In this document: piece by piece, positions 1 through 8,749 of the stretch | Layout: every line of letters begins with the position of its first letter | Numbering within the stretch: position 1 is the stretch's first letter | Origin: Salinigranum salinum | GTDB taxonomy: Archaea; Halobacteriota; Halobacteria; Halobacteriales; Haloferacaceae | Direction: 5' to 3' | NCBI RefSeq assembly: GCF_009176545.1 | Contig: NZ_VTOJ01000002.1 | Span: 1,240,001-1,304,000, forward strand | Length of the DNA: 64,000 nt | Translations under genes and position numbers: made by a program | Notes under the pieces: model-generated | The model's input: the letters and a program-made list of their open reading frames with translations, nothing else | Told to the model about the DNA's origin: nothing | Database searches by the model: none

Positions 1-823
1 TCGCGTTGTCGCTCGCGTTGCTCAGCCGAACGCCCTCGAGGTTGTTCGATGCGTGGTTGTCGACGAGCTGGTTCCCGCTCGACTCTTGAACCTCGAGCGC
101 CTGAGCGTTCCCGGTCAGCGTGTTCCCCCGGAGGGTGACGTCGGTCGTCCGCTCGCCGAAGAGGGTGATCCCGTTGCCGTTCCCGGTGACGTAGTTGTTC
201 TGCGCCCGCGACTGCTCGGTGTTGACGAACCTGATACCGGTGGTCCACCCGGAGACGATGGCGTTCTTGATCGTCACGTCGGTGATGGTCTCCGCGTCCA
301 GCCCTTGCTGCCCGACGAGGATCCCGACCTGCGACGACCCGGCCGCCCCCGTCGCGTCGGCGATCCGGTAGCGTGCCCCGTTCAGCTCAACGTTACTCGA
401 CGTGATGTGGATGCATGGTCCCTCCTCGGTACTGAAGAGGTTCCTGGTCAGGAGGTACTTCCCGGGTTCGTCGATGACCTGGCACGAGGTGATCCTCGTC
501 ACCTCGCCCGTGTTCGGGCCGTCCTCTCCCTTATTCACGTTCTCCCCGGAGGTGGGGTCTCTCGGGTCGTCCTCGTCGTTTCCGTTCGGACTGTTCCCGG
601 GATTGGCCGGTGAACCGCTCTGCTGTTCGTGAGCCTCTCCGGACGGTGAGACGTTCGGTATCTCGTAGCTGTCGGCGGTGCTCGTCGGTGGGTCCGTCCC
701 CCCCGAAGCCAGTTCGGGAGACACGTCCGTCGGCTGGACCGCACCCGCGAACCCGCTGGTGCAGACAAGGAGCACGAATACGACCGCAGCCCCCCTCGTG
801 ATGTCATCTCGAATTGATCCCAT
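1..823 (-). CDS. Secreted beta-helix (NosD/CASH-like) surface protein, 3' end outside window
   Basis: The reading frame opens at an ATG at 823 and stays open for 274 codons to the left edge, so the C-terminus is missing. The first 30 residues form a signal peptide with a charged start (MGSIRDDITRG), a hydrophobic core (AAVVFVLLVC) and an Ala-rich cleavage region. A Pro/Ser/Asn/Asp-rich spacer follows to about residue 105. From about residue 110 come short repeats of the right-handed parallel beta-helix type (DEPGKYLLTRNL, NAIVSGWTTGIRF, NNYVTGNGNGITLFGE, LRGNTLTGNAQALEVQESSG), with the regular NxxxxN spacing of NosD/CASH repeats. This suggests an extracellular carbohydrate-binding or lyase-like protein, but no catalytic residues can be assigned. 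An AT-rich stretch at 840-890 is the likely promoter. Confidence is high for the gene and moderate for the function. Confidence 0.85.
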   Translation of the reverse strand, partial: MGSIRDDITRGAAVVFVLLVCTSGFAGAVQPTDVSPELASGGTDPPTSTADSYEIPNVSPSGEAHEQQSGSPANPGNSPNGNDEDDPRDPTSGENVNKGEDGPNTGEVTRITSCQVIDEPGKYLLTRNLFSTEEGPCIHITSSNVELNGARYRIADATGAAGSSQVGILVGQQGLDAETITDVTIKNAIVSGWTTGIRFVNTEQSRAQNNYVTGNGNGITLFGERTTDVTLRGNTLTGNAQALEVQESSGNQLVDNHASNNLEGVRLSNASDNA

Positions 824-1351
824 TGTCGGATATTCGTTCGTTTCAACAAATAAAAATTACCGCATTAATATAGTTACGTGAATTTCAATAAATCTTATAT
901 GTTCGTGAGCGTCAGCGCGACGGCAGCGATAGCGGTCAACCGAAGAAACACGGGGTACGATCGGTTCTGGTGGACAGGAGGGGCAACTCAAAGGAGGTGC
1001 GCTGAAGCCCAGAACGACGGTGTGATAGACGAGATCCCGACGATACATCCTCGTCACCGCAGCACAGGCCCCGTACGTAACCCGTCTCCTGAAAAGAGCT
1101 AACTCACACAACCTTTTTGAATCCGGAGTCGCGGAGCGAGGCTATTCAACATCACTGACTGATAATATACTGTTGGATCCCACAAAGACAGGACAGTAAA
1201 CCGCGCTACAGTTCGTAGTAATAAAGTTAACTGGTCTTGGAGAGAGATTCCAGAGATGATTATAATATGACCTATTACGAGCCGATCTTATCCGGGTCGT
1301 GCGACAACCATCACCCTCCACTGAAGGAAGCGGAGGAGAGGACGCTCCGGC
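824..1351. other. Intergenic, promoter of the beta-helix gene; no gene seen
   Basis: This 528-base gap lies between two minus-strand genes. The 840-895 part is AT-rich (AATAAAAATTACC on +) and holds a plausible TATA element for the gene starting at 823. Short open frames here have no protein-like composition. The rest is unassigned. Confidence 0.5.
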
Positions 1352-4300
1352 CTATCCCTGGAGAAGGGCAGCCGCGTCGCCGTCGAACGGCGGTCGACCG
1401 AGCGCCGCGCTGTCCCCACCGCTGATCGTTCCACCGTCGGTCTCTGATCCGCTGCTAGGATCGAACCAAGTCAGTTGGTACTCCCCGGTCGCGATATCGA
1501 GACTGACCTCGTCCCCGTCCGGGAGGTAAACAGCGTAGGTCTGATCCGCATCTTTGAGCATGTAGCCGTCTCCGCCCGAGACGTCCCCGTGGGCGACCTC
1601 CATCTGCCAGTACGGGATCTGATCGAAGAAGTCGAGCAGATACCCGCTCCACTCCAGCGCGGGGGCGAGGTCGCGGAAGTCGTCGATATCTTGGTCAAGC
1701 GAGTGGCCGCCACCGTCCTGCATGACGTACCACTCGAAGCCACCGCCGCCGCTCATGAACGTCGGCCACATCTGGCTCACACGGCCGTGCGGGAGGCCCT
1801 GGTTCCAGTCGTCGTGGTCGTTCTCGACTCCGTACGGTTCGTCGAGGCTTACGACCCAGGGGACGCCGGCGTTCGCCGACTGGCGCCGCCACTTCTGGAC
1901 CACGTTCGCCAGCGTGTCACCCTTCCAGTCCCAGGCGCCCTGGAAACTGGTCATGTCGATGTCGTCGTTGCCGAGGAGCGGATCGTACACACTCTCGTCG
2001 CCGTCACGCGTGTGTACCGCCACGGGGTGGTCGTACGGGTCGACATCGTGAAGGTACGCCGAAAACCGTTCGTGTTGCGTCGTCGTGAAGTCGTTCTCCT
2101 CGCCGATGTTCCACTGCAGGCCAGGGTGGTGGCCGAATCGGGCGATGAGCTCGCGGAAGAACAGTTTCCGCTCGACGCCGAGATCACCGTTGTCGAAGTA
2201 GTTCTCGTTCGCCGACTCCGTCTCTGCCAGCACGAGGTGGAGGAACACGCCCTTGGACTGGGCGTGTGTGAACACTGTCTCCCACTGCCGGAGTTTGTCG
2301 GCATCGTATCTGGTTTTGGCGTCTATGTCGACGAACGGCCAGGTGTCGTTGCCGTCACCTCCAACGTTCATCGGGAGGAAGTAGAGACAGTTCGACCCCG
2401 TCGACGCGACGTAATTTATCGCACCGACGATACCCTTACCGTCGCCGCTGTTCCAGTCGGGGTCGCCCGATTCCCAGTCGTCACGGTGTGCGCCGTAGTC
2501 GTGCGTCGCGTTGGGCTGGTTCGTGAACCCGGTGTAGCCCATGAAGTTCTCCGGGATGTCCGGACCGCACTTGAGCCACCGCGTCCCGTCGGGGAACTGC
2601 AGGTAGTGATCTCCCCGGTTTGTGAGCGTCCCGCGCGACCGGAAGTCACGACCGGACTTGTCGGTCGCCGCGATCGTGAACGTCCCGCCGACCCCGTCGA
2701 ACGCCGTCGCGGACCCGGCCGTCGGATCGAGGCTAACGGCGACGTTGGTCCCTGTTCTGAACGAGGCGCGGTAACTCCACGTACCACTCTCGTCAGGGGC
2801 AAATCGTGTCTTCCAGACGTTGCCCGTCTCGCCACCATTCCCGTCCGTCGCGTAGAACCCCGGAACCACGTATTCCTGGCCGCTGGGGCCGGTGAACGTG
2901 ACGTTGAGTCGGTACTGGAGGAACGGGTTCGGGTCCGCCCGTTCGCCCGTCGATGGTCCCTCGAACGCGAGCGTGACACGGTGCCACTCCTTCAGCTCGC
3001 CGGACACCCTTGCGCCGTCGGGCGTCGGAGTCGGAGTCGGAGTCGGAGTCGGCGTCGGCGTCGAAGTCGGCGTGTCGGTCTGGGCGAAGCCAACCCAGTT
3101 GATATTGAACCCATACTTCGCTCCGTTGGTGAGCGCCTCGAGTCGAAGGACGCGCCCGCCGCTGAGGTCGAGGCCGGCCAGCGTGACGGTCTGCCAGTTC
3201 TGCCAGTCGCCGGTGTTTGGCACGTCGAACGTCCCGATAACCTCCCCATCGAGGATCGCCCGAAGCTTCGTCCCGTCGTGGATCGACGCGACGCGGGCGC
3301 GGACGTCGTAGGTCCCCGCGGCGAGGTCGACGGTGTACTCGAGCCACTCGCCGTCTTCGACCCACCCGACGTTGTAGCCGTCGTCGTCGGTCGTCGGTTG
3401 GATGTCCACACCCTCGTCTCGGTACGTAAGGCCGGAGTTCTCTCCGTCCGTGTCGTGGTACGCGATGCCCTCCCCGCCCTCGTCGTACGCTTCGGCCTCG
3501 ATTCGTGACACGTCGTGGTCGGCGTACGCCGACTGACGCGGGTCCGGCGTGGGTGTCGGTTCGGGCGTCGGCGTGGGTGTCGGCGTAGGCGTCGGCGTAG
3601 GCGTCGGCGTGGGCGTCGGCGTCGGCGTGGGTGTCGTGGTGTCGCCACCCGTCCCCGACGGCGTGAAGCTCGCGTCGTCCGTTACGAGCAGTTTGTCGAG
3701 GGCGGTTCCGTCCTCGCGGTACGCGATCGTCAGCCTGTGAGTGCCAGCCGAAAGCGTGGACGACAGCGGGAGCTTGCTCCAGCGCCACTCGTCGCCCAGC
3801 TCGACGTGCCACTCGGTATCGGGACTGCCGTCGAGCCCCACGTAGAACGTGTTACCGTTCGACCTCCCTTTGGTTCGACCCCAGAGGACGTAGTCGCCAT
3901 CGGCCGCGAGGTCGAACGTGTACTCGGCGCGACCATCTGCCGGTGCCCCACCGTAGTTGTCCCGACCCTGGTCGGGCGTGACGATGTACTCGCCACCGGC
4001 GGCCGCGGCGTCGGTCCGAACCTCGAACGGTTCGAAGTTCGCACCGTCACGAGCCGACTCGGCCTCGAGCCAGACGTGTCCGGAGGGCGTCGGTGCGGGC
4101 GTGGGCTCGGGAGTCGGGGTCGGCGTCTCGCAGTCGTTCTTTACGCTCTCGGCCTCGCCCAGTCCGGAGGGCTGGTACGATTCGTCCTGGGTGAGGACGA
4201 ACTTGTCCATCTCGAACCCGTCCTCGCGCATCGCAAACTGGACTGTATGCATGCCCGCGGTGTCGACTTCGATGTACGCACGGACGTCGGGGTCGCCACA

Positions 4301-5383
4301 GTGGTTCGAGGCGGTTCGGAGGCGGCTCCGCCAGTGCCACTCGCCGTGCGGCGTACACCACTGGATTCGCGCCCCGGACCGTTCCCAGGTGCCGTCGACG
4401 CCGACGTGGACACCATTGTCCTCGCTTCCGGTTCGGAGCCCACGGACCCAGACGTAGTACCGACCGGGCTCGTCAAGTTCGACAGGATAGTCGACGATCG
4501 CCATCGGGTCACCGTCAGTCGGGTAGTCGTCGAAATTCACCCCGTTTATGAGTTCGTCTTCGTGCGTGACGCGCGTGTCTGGGAGGATTTCGATGTACTC
4601 GTCGTTGCTCGCCGTCGATGCGTGACTGCCGTCGGGGTCGGGCGAGACGCTCGGCTCGGAACCCTCCGAGACGCGGTACCACTGACGTTCGTCCGTGGCG
4701 TGCTGTGCGGTGAAGTGCTCGGCCTCCGCGACGATACGGCCAGACGCGTTCGGCACGAAGGTCGTCGTCGTGTCGCACGGCTCCGGCGTCGGCGTGGGAG
4801 TCGGTGTGGGCTCTTGGTACGTGCTGTCGTGGATGAGGAGTCGGTACGAGCCTGCCCCATCGTCGAGATCGATCACTTGAACGAACATCGTCCCAGCCGC
4901 GTCAGGCGTGATCGTCAGTTCGTCCGGCGCCGACCCCTCGACGAGGAGATCGGCGAACGTGCCATCCGTCTCGTAGACAGCGACGGCCGCCGTGCCCGAG
5001 CCGCTGACGCGCTCGAAGGCGACGGTGAGTTGCTCGTCGGCGTCGACCTTCGCCGCGAACCAGTCGTGTTCGTCCGCGGTGAGGGTGCCTTCGACGCCGC
5101 CGTTGACGTCGATTGACGTGGCACTCTGCCGGTCGTCGTTCGGTTCCGTTTCCATCGTCGTGACGGAAATCGACTCCGTCGAGCGGATGATTTCTGTCCC
5201 GTCGGAGGTGTACGCGTACGCTGGCTGAACGAGACCGTTTACGTCGTTGGACCCGAAGCCGATCCCGGTGCCGAGGAGCGCTCCCGCGAGCGCCGTGACG
5301 CGGAGATACGACCGCCGTCCCATCCGCACTCGGCCGTCGTCTTCGGGCTGTTCGTCGTCGGGTTCTCGTGGCTGATCCGTCAT
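1352..5383 (-). CDS. Giant Tat-exported multi-domain CBM / glycoside-hydrolase-like protein
   Basis: This 1343-residue protein starts at the ATG at 5383; a GTG five codons upstream is possible. A twin-arginine signal (RRSYL at 23-27 plus a hydrophobic segment) sends it outside. Four Thr-Pro linkers (near residues 195, 425, 595 and 780) separate the domains. These are a PPC-like beta-sandwich (about 72-185), a malectin/CBM35-like domain opening with IVAEAEHF, a second CBM35-like domain (HVWLEAESA), a CBM6 domain (SRIEAEAY...GWVEDGEWLEY), a DUF5060-like domain (WHRVTLAFEGP), and a TIM-barrel glycoside-hydrolase-like domain (about 905-1250). The last has a candidate acid in QWNIGEEND. A C-terminal beta domain of the collagen-binding-2 type follows. 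It probably binds and cleaves an extracellular polysaccharide; the substrate is unknown. Domain calls are from memory of family motifs. Confidence 0.88.
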   Translation of the reverse strand: MTDQPREPDDEQPEDDGRVRMGRRSYLRVTALAGALLGTGIGFGSNDVNGLVQPAYAYTSDGTEIIRSTESISVTTMETEPNDDRQSATSIDVNGGVEGTLTADEHDWFAAKVDADEQLTVAFERVSGSGTAAVAVYETDGTFADLLVEGSAPDELTITPDAAGTMFVQVIDLDDGAGSYRLLIHDSTYQEPTPTPTPTPEPCDTTTTFVPNASGRIVAEAEHFTAQHATDERQWYRVSEGSEPSVSPDPDGSHASTASNDEYIEILPDTRVTHEDELINGVNFDDYPTDGDPMAIVDYPVELDEPGRYYVWVRGLRTGSEDNGVHVGVDGTWERSGARIQWCTPHGEWHWRSRLRTASNHCGDPDVRAYIEVDTAGMHTVQFAMREDGFEMDKFVLTQDESYQPSGLGEAESVKNDCETPTPTPEPTPAPTPSGHVWLEAESARDGANFEPFEVRTDAAAAGGEYIVTPDQGRDNYGGAPADGRAEYTFDLAADGDYVLWGRTKGRSNGNTFYVGLDGSPDTEWHVELGDEWRWSKLPLSSTLSAGTHRLTIAYREDGTALDKLLVTDDASFTPSGTGGDTTTPTPTPTPTPTPTPTPTPTPTPTPEPTPTPDPRQSAYADHDVSRIEAEAYDEGGEGIAYHDTDGENSGLTYRDEGVDIQPTTDDDGYNVGWVEDGEWLEYTVDLAAGTYDVRARVASIHDGTKLRAILDGEVIGTFDVPNTGDWQNWQTVTLAGLDLSGGRVLRLEALTNGAKYGFNINWVGFAQTDTPTSTPTPTPTPTPTPTPDGARVSGELKEWHRVTLAFEGPSTGERADPNPFLQYRLNVTFTGPSGQEYVVPGFYATDGNGGETGNVWKTRFAPDESGTWSYRASFRTGTNVAVSLDPTAGSATAFDGVGGTFTIAATDKSGRDFRSRGTLTNRGDHYLQFPDGTRWLKCGPDIPENFMGYTGFTNQPNATHDYGAHRDDWESGDPDWNSGDGKGIVGAINYVASTGSNCLYFLPMNVGGDGNDTWPFVDIDAKTRYDADKLRQWETVFTHAQSKGVFLHLVLAETESANENYFDNGDLGVERKLFFRELIARFGHHPGLQWNIGEENDFTTTQHERFSAYLHDVDPYDHPVAVHTRDGDESVYDPLLGNDDIDMTSFQGAWDWKGDTLANVVQKWRRQSANAGVPWVVSLDEPYGVENDHDDWNQGLPHGRVSQMWPTFMSGGGGFEWYVMQDGGGHSLDQDIDDFRDLAPALEWSGYLLDFFDQIPYWQMEVAHGDVSGGDGYMLKDADQTYAVYLPDGDEVSLDIATGEYQLTWFDPSSGSETDGGTISGGDSAALGRPPFDGDAAALLQG
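3540..3640 (-). repeat. Thr-Pro linker low-complexity tract inside the giant surface protein
   Basis: The minus strand encodes more than ten consecutive Thr-Pro dipeptides from near-identical hexamers (GTCGGC / GTGGGC read on +). Shorter versions lie at about 3010-3065, 4085-4130 and 4780-4815. Such hexamer tracts can expand or contract by slippage, changing linker length without breaking the frame. Confidence 0.85.
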
Positions 5384-6003
5384 ACTGTCGCGAGTCACAG
5401 TGGCACCTCGGAGAGTGGTAAAAAAACGTTGCTCTTCAAAAAATCATCTATGATTCTCATAATTTCAGTTGAATATATAAATATAGCAGATTATCTTGGT
5501 TAGAATAGTAATATGCGGGATCGGATCCCGATTGAAAGGCGTGTACGGGGCCAGAATCGTCTACACAGATATAATTGTGAACGAACATTTCCGGCCCTCA
5601 TCCGGTATTTGATCTGATTCTCAGACGATTCCCGTCGTCTCGCGGTGCGTCATCGCTGGCGGGCCACACGGATCTCGACCGGGGAGGAATCGACCAGTCG
5701 TTGGCGGGGGGGTCTCCACCTCGAGAGGTGACTCCATGCATCATCGTGCACGCGAGCGGACGCGTCCACGCGACACACTGTTTTACAGCCGTGGTGTTGA
5801 TGAGTCCACCGACCCTCAACGCTGCGAACGGTCCGACCATCGGTCTCCGTTCGTCTACCCCAGTCAGAGGGGGTCGACCGGCAGAGTGTTCTCGGTGGAT
5901 GTCACTACTGAGTGTTGTAGGTGATTTTATTAGCGTAGGATTCATATTCTTAACTAAATTAACGTAGCGATTTAATATCGGTACGCGACTAAATTGCTAA
6001 AAC
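5384..6003. other. Intergenic between divergent genes; no gene seen
   Basis: This 620-base divergent region separates the giant surface protein (-) from the GT61 gene (+). It is AT-rich at 5420-5510 and 5925-5998, as expected for two promoters, with GC-richer unassigned sequence in between. Short open frames in the middle (5598-5967) lack recognisable motifs, so they are not called. Confidence 0.5.
5971..5978 (+). promoter_or_regulatory. TATA box of the GT61 gene
   Basis: TTTAATAT is centred about 29 bases before the ATG at 6004 with almost no leader. This spacing fits a haloarchaeal leaderless transcript. No purine-rich ribosome-binding site precedes the ATG. Confidence 0.5.
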
Positions 6004-7284
6004 ATGTCAAGACTCAAGATGCTAAGCGAGGCTGCGGACATTTACCGGTACAATGGGCCCGCCTCGCTACTGTTGAGCGCTCTGCGATTCGGGAACCGTC
6101 GGTTACTGAGTCCGTGGCACCTCACGGGAGCGGACATTTATGAGGAGTGCAGTCAGCGGTTCACCGTCCAGTCTCAGATCGAGAAGACACTCTCGTATGA
6201 GGGCAAGTTCCGCGAGGAGTTACCACAGCCGCTGGCGCGGATCGAGGGGACTCTGACAACGCCGGAACGCGTCATCGGGGAGTACGAGGACGCGCACGTC
6301 ATGGGGCCCGCGATGCTCGTCCGTATCGGTCGAAGTTACATCGTCCCGGTAGAGGTTGGGTCGGCGAGACTCGAATCTCCCACGCTGTCACGAAACGTTT
6401 CGGTCATCGATGTCGCAAAGAGCTACCTCCGTCCCGATGCCCCTGACCGTCGGGTCGAGAGAGGCTACCTCCTGACGGGGAAGCGTGGACTCCCGTTCGC
6501 CCACTGGTTCTACGAGACGCTCCCGAAGCTCCGCTGGTACGAACGGTACTGCGCGCTGATTGGTGAGAGACCGCCGCTACTGTTACCCGCTGGGCTTACC
6601 GATTGGCAACGCGAGTCGCTCAGGCTGATGGGCTACACGAAAGAATCGTGGATCGAGTGCGGACGCGAAACGGTTGAAGTCGAGTGCCTCGCGATTCCGC
6701 CTCATCCCTACCGGAACCGAGGGTCAGACTTCACGGGCTCGCCGCGCAACCTCCAGTGGATTCGGGACCGAATGCTCTCGAACCTCACTGATAAAAGCGG
6801 TTCGTATCCGAGTCGGATATATGTCTCCCGAGATGACGCGCCTCGTCGACAGGTGCGAAACGAGGACGAGGTGATGAACGTTCTCTCGGAGTTCGGGTTC
6901 GTGAAGTTCGTACTGAGCGAACTTGCGTTTGAAGAGCAGGTCAGGCTGTTTTCAGGTGCGGACGTTGTCGTCGGTCCACACGGCGCAGGATTGACGAACA
7001 TGCTCTACGCTACAGACCTCGATGTCGTGGAGCTGATCACGATAGAGGGCGCGGCCGAGCACTTCTTCGTCCTCTCCAACGAGCTCGGACACAACTACGA
7101 GTTCGCCCGCTGCGACCCCGTGAGCGATCCGAACACTCCTCCACGGCACACCGACATGACGGCCGATACGGTCCGTCTCAGAGAGATCATGACGGATCTG
7201 GGGTTGGAGGGAACCGCCGCGAACGAGAGTTGGAGCAGAAGTAGAACCGATCGTAGTGCGCCAGTCACCCACGACGACCTGTAA
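6004..7284 (+). CDS. Glycosyltransferase family 61 (DUF563) protein
   Basis: This 426-residue soluble protein is of the GT61 type. The N-terminal part (LLTGKRGLPFAHWFYETLPKL, near residue 160) matches the conserved start of DUF563 domains. The C-terminal signature is FSGADVVVGPHGAGLTNML near residue 323, followed by an acidic VVELI strand. Family members transfer sugars from nucleotide donors onto glycans; donor and acceptor cannot be read here. It stands alone on the plus strand at the start of the surface-glycan region and has its own TATA box. The length is normal for the family and nothing is truncated. Assignment to the family is confident; the role in a surface glycan is inferred from the neighbourhood. 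Confidence 0.85.
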   Translation: MSRLKMLSEAADIYRYNGPASLLLSALRFGNRRLLSPWHLTGADIYEECSQRFTVQSQIEKTLSYEGKFREELPQPLARIEGTLTTPERVIGEYEDAHVMGPAMLVRIGRSYIVPVEVGSARLESPTLSRNVSVIDVAKSYLRPDAPDRRVERGYLLTGKRGLPFAHWFYETLPKLRWYERYCALIGERPPLLLPAGLTDWQRESLRLMGYTKESWIECGRETVEVECLAIPPHPYRNRGSDFTGSPRNLQWIRDRMLSNLTDKSGSYPSRIYVSRDDAPRRQVRNEDEVMNVLSEFGFVKFVLSELAFEEQVRLFSGADVVVGPHGAGLTNMLYATDLDVVELITIEGAAEHFFVLSNELGHNYEFARCDPVSDPNTPPRHTDMTADTVRLREIMTDLGLEGTAANESWSRSRTDRSAPVTHDDL

Positions 7285-7459
7285 GTACCGGTAGCTGAGT
7301 CGAGAACGGACCACGCTCTTGTGTAGTTTAGCGGAACGTATCGACCGCGAGACAGTCGAAAGGACCGTGGATCGGTACTCAACACGACGACGGCACCAGG
7401 TCCACATTTTTAAGTACCCCATCGAACGAACGGTGTCTCTATCCAGTTACGGCGCTCAT

Positions 7460-7526
7460 CCGGACGCTTCCTGAGATTCTAACCTCGCCAGTCGTGACTA
7501 CTACGTGACCTGATGGGAACTACCGA
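7460..7526 (+). repeat. 67-bp dispersed repeat, copy 1
   Basis: This stretch resembles 14278-14344 in the same orientation with roughly three quarters identity and no gaps. Shared blocks include TAACCTCG, GTGACTA and GATGGGAACTACCGA. Both copies lie beside transposase remnants, so it may be the end of a lost insertion sequence. Confidence 0.6.
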
Positions 7527-7634
7527 TTGTAGCTGTCCGAGTTGATGCGGGCGTTGTGGGCGTGATCGAGCGAGGAGTAGATGCGATGCTGCTTTCGCGA
7601 CCGGCCGTAGTGGACGGTGGTCCTGATCAGACAA

Positions 7635-7642
7635 GTGATAAG
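7635..7642. repeat. Target-site duplication, left copy (GTGATAAG)
   Basis: GTGATAAG directly precedes the left end of the IS5-family element and is repeated exactly at 8575-8582 after its right end. Confidence 0.9.
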
Positions 7643-8574
7643 TGCTCTATTGAAAACGACAGACAGCGTCGGGATTGGTCCGTAACGGTTTGAGAGAACG
7701 AGGTCAAGGAGTCGATTATGGCTGTCCCACTCCTCGACCTCGTTGAGAAGGCACTGCGTGTAGCAAAACAAGCCTTGGGGAATCACGCGGGGAAGCCCGA
7801 GTCCGGCGGGCTTCCCCGCGAGGCTCACATCGTCGCTCACTGGATTCGCAAGGAAGAGGAACACACGTTCACGGAACTCGTTGATCGGCTCGGGCTTATG
7901 CCAGCGGTGTGCGACCGCCTCGGCATTCATCCCGAGGCGTTGCCCGATCCAACAACGTCCTACCACTCTCTGGATCGATACGCGATGTACGTCTGGCGGG
8001 CGTTGCTGCGCGCCTCCGCGCAGCAACTCCGCCAGTCCGGCCACGCCGTGCTCGACAGCACGTTCTTCGAACGCAAGCAAGCCTCGCAGTATTACCTCCA
8101 GCGACGGAACCGTAGGGTCACAACGATCAAAGCGACGACGCTGACTGATACAGAGTCTTTGGCGGTGCTGGACGTGCATTGCTGTATCGAGCGTGAACAC
8201 GACACAAAGGCTGGCCCACGGGTCGTCCGCCGGAACGCGGACGACCTGCGGGACGTGGTCGCCGACAACGGTTTCCAGGACTGGCACACCGAATACGAGT
8301 TGTCCGCGTACGAACTCGATTATCACGTTCATCACCGTGGATCGAAACCGATGGCTATGGCACACAACGCACTCAACCGGACGAAAGGTTACACGCAGCG
8401 GTGGATGGCAGAGACGTCCTACTCAACGACGAAGCGAACGCAAGCCTCCGCCTTGCGTTCGCGGTTCTGGTATCGACAGTTCCGTGAGATCGTCCTGATG
8501 TTTGCTCTTCACAACATCAAAAAGACCATTGAGAAACTATGATCCTGTCGCCGTACCGCATTTTCAATAGAGCA
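7643..8574 (+). mobile_element. IS5-family insertion sequence, 932 bp, intact
   Basis: The element runs between inverted ends that both begin TGCTCTATTGAAAA (the right end read on the minus strand). It is flanked by the perfect 8-base duplication GTGATAAG. It carries one transposase gene covering almost its whole length. Perfect target duplications and an unbroken transposase mark a recent insertion. A truncated relative with the similar end TGCTCTGTTGAATA lies at 13400-13949. Confidence 0.92.
7718..8542 (+). CDS. IS5-family transposase
   Basis: This 274-residue DDE transposase is of a haloarchaeal IS5 type. The first catalytic Asp is in AVLDSTFFERKQAS and the second in VVADNGFQDW. The Glu is in RWMAETSYSTTKR, followed by the typical tail FREIVLMFALHNIKK. 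It fills the 932-bp IS and starts 75 bases inside the left end. The long antisense frame at 7520-8365 is a shadow of this gene. The gene appears intact, so the element may still be mobile. Confidence 0.93.
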   Translation: MAVPLLDLVEKALRVAKQALGNHAGKPESGGLPREAHIVAHWIRKEEEHTFTELVDRLGLMPAVCDRLGIHPEALPDPTTSYHSLDRYAMYVWRALLRASAQQLRQSGHAVLDSTFFERKQASQYYLQRRNRRVTTIKATTLTDTESLAVLDVHCCIEREHDTKAGPRVVRRNADDLRDVVADNGFQDWHTEYELSAYELDYHVHHRGSKPMAMAHNALNRTKGYTQRWMAETSYSTTKRTQASALRSRFWYRQFREIVLMFALHNIKKTIEKL

Positions 8575-8582
8575 GTGATAAG
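8575..8582. repeat. Target-site duplication, right copy (GTGATAAG)
   Basis: This is an exact copy of the 8 bases at 7635-7642, directly after the right inverted end of the IS5-family element. Confidence 0.9.
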
Positions 8583-8749
8583 AAATATTTGATTGTTCGC
8601 TGACCCCCATATAATCTCGAATATGATACCACGGCAGTGGTTTTTATTTATTACCTCAGTTAGTCTCAACTGGGCACGCACCAGCGGTTGAAAGCGAGAC
8701 TCGAAACCGGAGTCCGTCAAATCGCCTGTGCTTGACCGATTTGAGCGCT

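Larger units (their letters stand above)
7520..8720 (-). pseudogene. Minus-strand open frame split by the IS5 element; transposase-like remnant
   Basis: If the IS at 7643-8574 and one copy of its target duplication are removed, 8720-8583 joins 7642-7520 in frame. The result is an open frame of about 86 codons from a TTG at 8720 to a TAG at 7520-7522. Its last part (YSSLDHAHNARINSDSYNR) recalls the AHNAR...YNxR segment in the second half of some IS5-family transposases, so it may be an old IS fragment into which the younger IS jumped. The function of the rest is not recognised. It could also be a chance open frame. Confidence 0.4.

Noticed and set aside
1475..3508. 677-codon plus-strand open frame opposite the giant surface protein
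   Set aside because: It is antisense to a clear multi-domain protein, rich in Val/Arg/Glu as expected from reading GC-rich codons backward, and has no family motif.
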